A stretch of 64,000 nucleotides of DNA from NCBI GenBank assembly GCA_009741485.1, contig CM019216.1, positions 44,296,440-44,360,439 on the forward strand, written 5' to 3'. Shown here piece by piece: positions 60,706 to 64,000 of this stretch. The DNA comes from Malurus cyaneus samueli (Eukaryota; Chordata; Aves; Passeriformes; Maluridae). The notes beneath the pieces were generated by a model. That model searched no databases, was not told where the DNA came from, and was given only the letters and a program-made list of their open reading frames with translations. The position numbers and the translations under genes were made by a program. How positions within the stretch are numbered: the stretch's first letter is position 1; every line of letters begins with the position of its first letter.

Positions 60706-63700
60706 TTTAGTGTACTGAACACTAAACAGAATTATACTAGAAAAATCATAGCTTTAGGACCACTGATGTGGCCTCTTGGGATTGTTTCCTTGACAGTTTG
60801 ATTCTTGTGCATTATTTGTTCAGGAAAAATAAAGTTTAATGTGTGACAGTTGGAGATGCCTCTGTAAAATGTTTTTGGTTAGAGATGGAAAATGAAAAGA
60901 ATCTAGGGAAATTGCATGGAGGACCAAAACCCTAATTCCTGAAGGTTTGGCTATAAAGAATAACATAGCATACTGTATAGCAAATATTATTTTCTAAGAC
61001 CATATACCCAGTCATTTCCATTAAGTTGCTTTTCTTTTTTGTTTTTTTAATTATTCACTCTATATTAAACAACATTAGCTTAAAAGACTTTTGATTATGT
61101 ACTCCAAGGAACAAATATTCCGAAGGGAGTATTAAAATATACAATCTGCCTATGAAACTGTTCAAGGCATTTTTGTCCTATTTTTACATGACAGCAAGCT
61201 ACAGATTTGAACATGAAAATCAGAAGTGAAGCAGGATTGCATGTAGGCATTGGGCCAAAACTGAACTGTGAAAATTTAAACTCTTGTGTAGGCTGCAAGA
61301 TTACTTTCTTGTTGATGGTGTGATTTTCGGACTTGATGTTCCTGCTCACTGTTAGCACAATCTTTATTTCAACAGGCAATAAATTTATTAAGATGGTGTT
61401 TTCTCTAACATTCTTATCTTTGTAAAGGATTTATTGTGTTAATAGAACACCATGCAGAGGTATTGATTTGCCAAAAGTTCAGATTTACCTTTGCCCTTTC
61501 ATGATGTTGTCATGTTTTGTTTTAACATTCTCTTGCCTTCTGTTCTGGGAGATACTTTTTCAGGTCAACTGTCAGTCACATGTAGGTCATCACCAGAAAA
61601 TAGAAATAAAAATTCAAACACAGTGAACACAATGATTTTGTCAGAAACCTGAAAAGCTATAAAATTTCCACAATATTATCTGGAAGTAATTACATCTTGC
61701 ACTAAAAGCTCTTTGCATAAAAATTAGTGTTCTGGTGATTATTTATTTACTTAATATCTAGAATTCCTTTGAAGTTAATTATTAAGAAAAAGAAGTGTAT
61801 AAGGGATGTGAGTTAAAGCAACTTTTCAGTCCTTATTTATCCTTTCTATTAGAATGCATCTCTTAGTCCTGTGTATAATCTTACTCATTTAACTGAATAT
61901 GTAGATAAGACTCTGAGCTGAGTCAAGAACCCAAAGTTAGTGTCTCTTTGGAAAATACTGCTTAAAAAAAATCAACACAAAACCATCAAGTGCAGCACAT
62001 ATTTACAAGCTCAGTAATTGCTAAAACATTAATTAGAAAAAAAAGTCACATTCAGTGTGATATTGGATAAACCAGTTGCATGATTGGTGTGTGTGAAACA
62101 CAAGTACAAACTGTTAGCAGAAATTCCTACTAGTAGAGATAACATGCAGAATTCATTACAGTCTCTCATGGATTTCCAGCAGGTAATGCCTATGGCCACG
62201 TAATGCACTTTTTTTGTCTGAGAGCAAGAGAACATAATCTGGCTTTGAGGTAATCTTTTGAACATCTCTCACATCTCCAGATCTGAGGCCTGACCTGTGC
62301 CCCACACCCCATCATTGCCTTTCCTGAGAGCTAGAATCCCTTGCTCTGCAGAAAAACTGCTTTAAAAAAAATTTTTTTGCCCTTTTGGTATTCTTGGGTA
62401 TGGCTGCATTAGGCTCCAAAGTGTTTCTTTCCTTCATTTTATTGTAGATAAGCCTAATTTGATTCACAGTGGGGCAGGACTCTGTGCAAAGTAAAGACAA
62501 CATTGTTTCTGCACATCAGTGGTGTGTACAAAGGGCTTCAAGGCAAATAGCAGAAAAGCTGTATTCATTCATTCCTGCACAGCAGAATGTGAGTATTCAT
62601 GGCAGGCACAGCCATTTTTCAATATATGACTGAATAGAAACCCCACAGGCAAAGAATATATTCCTTGCTAGCTGAGAACAGAGATCCTAGAGTGATAGGT
62701 GCTGCAAAAGGTGTTACGAGTGATAAACAGAACAAGCCAGGACTCTTACAGAGAAAATAATTACAAAATGCTCATGAGTGGTTATTTCCTATTACGGTGC
62801 CCAGCTTTAGTATAGGCACTTAAGGCTATTCATTGCTTATTGAACATCTTCAGAATGCAGGAGCTTCACTGAAATGCCGGCTTTTCCTGATTGCCTAGGA
62901 GGGCTTACTCTTTTGGTCCCTGCAATCAATCTCCTTAGGCACTGTGGAATGATATGCCCTTGCTTCCAAAAGCATATATTTATTCAGTAGCTATCAAGAA
63001 AAACCTATGGGACAATTTTCAGCTTTCCTTCTCCTTGAGATGTATAGTTTGAAAAACTGCCTAACATAGATAAACAGGTCTAGCAGAACAATGTCTAAGT
63101 GAAAATAGAAGTGTCAATTAAGAACAAGAGCCAAACACAAAGAGGAGGAGGCAATACCTTACAACAAGATCTTCAGCAAACAAACCAGAAAATCTCTTCC
63201 CGCAAGAGAAACCAGCTACATCAGATTACATTTGTTTCAGAGTACCCAGTACACCTACATGTGAAGTCATGAATGGAATGCATCAATGGGCTAAACAAAA
63301 GAAAATAGAACCAATACAGCCTGTTAAGATGATAAATGCCTATAGAACACTTTTCTGTGAAGTGCAATTCAACAAAGACACCCTGCTGAGAACCTCTGTA
63401 TTGACAAGGTCTGCTGTGGTGCAAAATTGAACAAAAATATGTTCAGACATTTTAAAACCTCAATTTTAAAACTTCGCACTTCCAGAAGAGAATGTCAGTT
63501 TTCTGCATGTGCAATACCCTGAGGAAGTGAGTCAGTTTAGCTGTCATTACACTGATAAACTTATCTGAGCAGACCCACACCTACCCACTTCACTACCCTC
63601 TCCTGTAAGCAAACACCCACGGTCCATGAAGGTATAAACAGGAGGGAAGAGAGTGATGTCTGCCTCCACCTTAGTCTATAGATTAAGCAGGAGGAGAGAG

Positions 63701-64000
63701 CAGTGCGCAAACAACTCATCAGGACAGTGACTGCCCTTTAACTCCTGTGGCATGGTCTACAGGTTGTTAATGAGATGGATTTTTGTCAAAGATAGACTTT
63801 TTCAGTCACACCTGATCTGATGTGACTTATTATTTATGCCATGGCACCAGTCATGCTGGCCCTGCCAGCAGACTCCTCATGGTGCAACTCAGGAGATTTG
63901 CTGCTACAATACTACAAAATCAGCAGCTGGCAGAGGTTTTAGCTCAGACAGAGTCATGATGCTACCTGGGAACAGAAGTAGTTCACATGAAGCAATACAC
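60706..64000. other. AT-rich non-coding DNA
   Basis: No gene, RNA gene or transposon was recognised up to the window end. The last 400 bases are somewhat less AT-rich, with a TATA-like GGTATAAACAGG at about 63631, but no coding frame follows. Confidence 0.55.

Noticed and set aside
1..64000. tRNA, rRNA, snRNA genes, CRISPR arrays, mitochondrial insertions
   Set aside because: I looked for the hallmark motifs (tRNA B-box GGTTCGA type, U6 5' end, repeat-spacer arrays, mitochondrial rRNA words) on both strands and saw none convincing.

Overview
The window looks like bird nuclear DNA from a gene-poor, AT-rich part of the genome. The evidence is its repeat content. There are several CR1-type LINE fragments in both orientations, recognisable from the CR1 3' end, the reverse-transcriptase (RT) coding remains and the CR1 terminal repeat. 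There are also pieces of two avian endogenous-retrovirus LTR types. No bacterial, plasmid, phage or organellar features are visible: no operons, no rRNA, no tRNA and no CRISPR array.

I found no intact protein-coding gene. The longest open frames are explained without a gene. The 149-codon frame at 41235-41684 is antisense to a CR1 element. The overlapping 120- and 130-codon frames at 56682-57099 lie opposite a purine-rich strand. The rest are short chance frames.

Layout, left to right. At 4.5-4.8 kb there is an LTR fragment (minus), followed by an A22 tract and a small, unusually CpG-rich block at 5.2-5.4 kb. At 9.45-10.64 kb there is a CR1 copy (minus) with an in-frame internal deletion of the RT core. 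At about 16.1-16.4 kb an AT-rich stretch keeps CpGs and homeodomain-like TAAT sites and is a candidate conserved non-coding element. At 19.67-19.73 kb an octamer and a TATA box sit close together. CR1 3' ends lie at 21.8-22.2 kb (minus) and 23.97-24.26 kb (plus). About 15 kb of unannotatable DNA follows. At 39.2 kb there is the start of a second LTR type, and at 40.2-41.8 kb the longest CR1 copy (minus). An old CR1 remnant lies at 46.1-46.3 kb, a strong hairpin at 47.74-47.79 kb, CR1 copies at 49.5-50.1 kb and 54.0-54.6 kb (both plus), and a near-complete solo LTR at 58.55-59.12 kb.

The repeats were identified from remembered family features, not from a database search, so subfamily names are not given and boundaries are approximate, about 10-50 bases for the older copies. 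I see no convincing new gene system. The best leads are the CpG-rich block, the hairpin, the candidate conserved element, the in-frame-deleted CR1 and a possible minus-strand exon at 1.8-2.0 kb.
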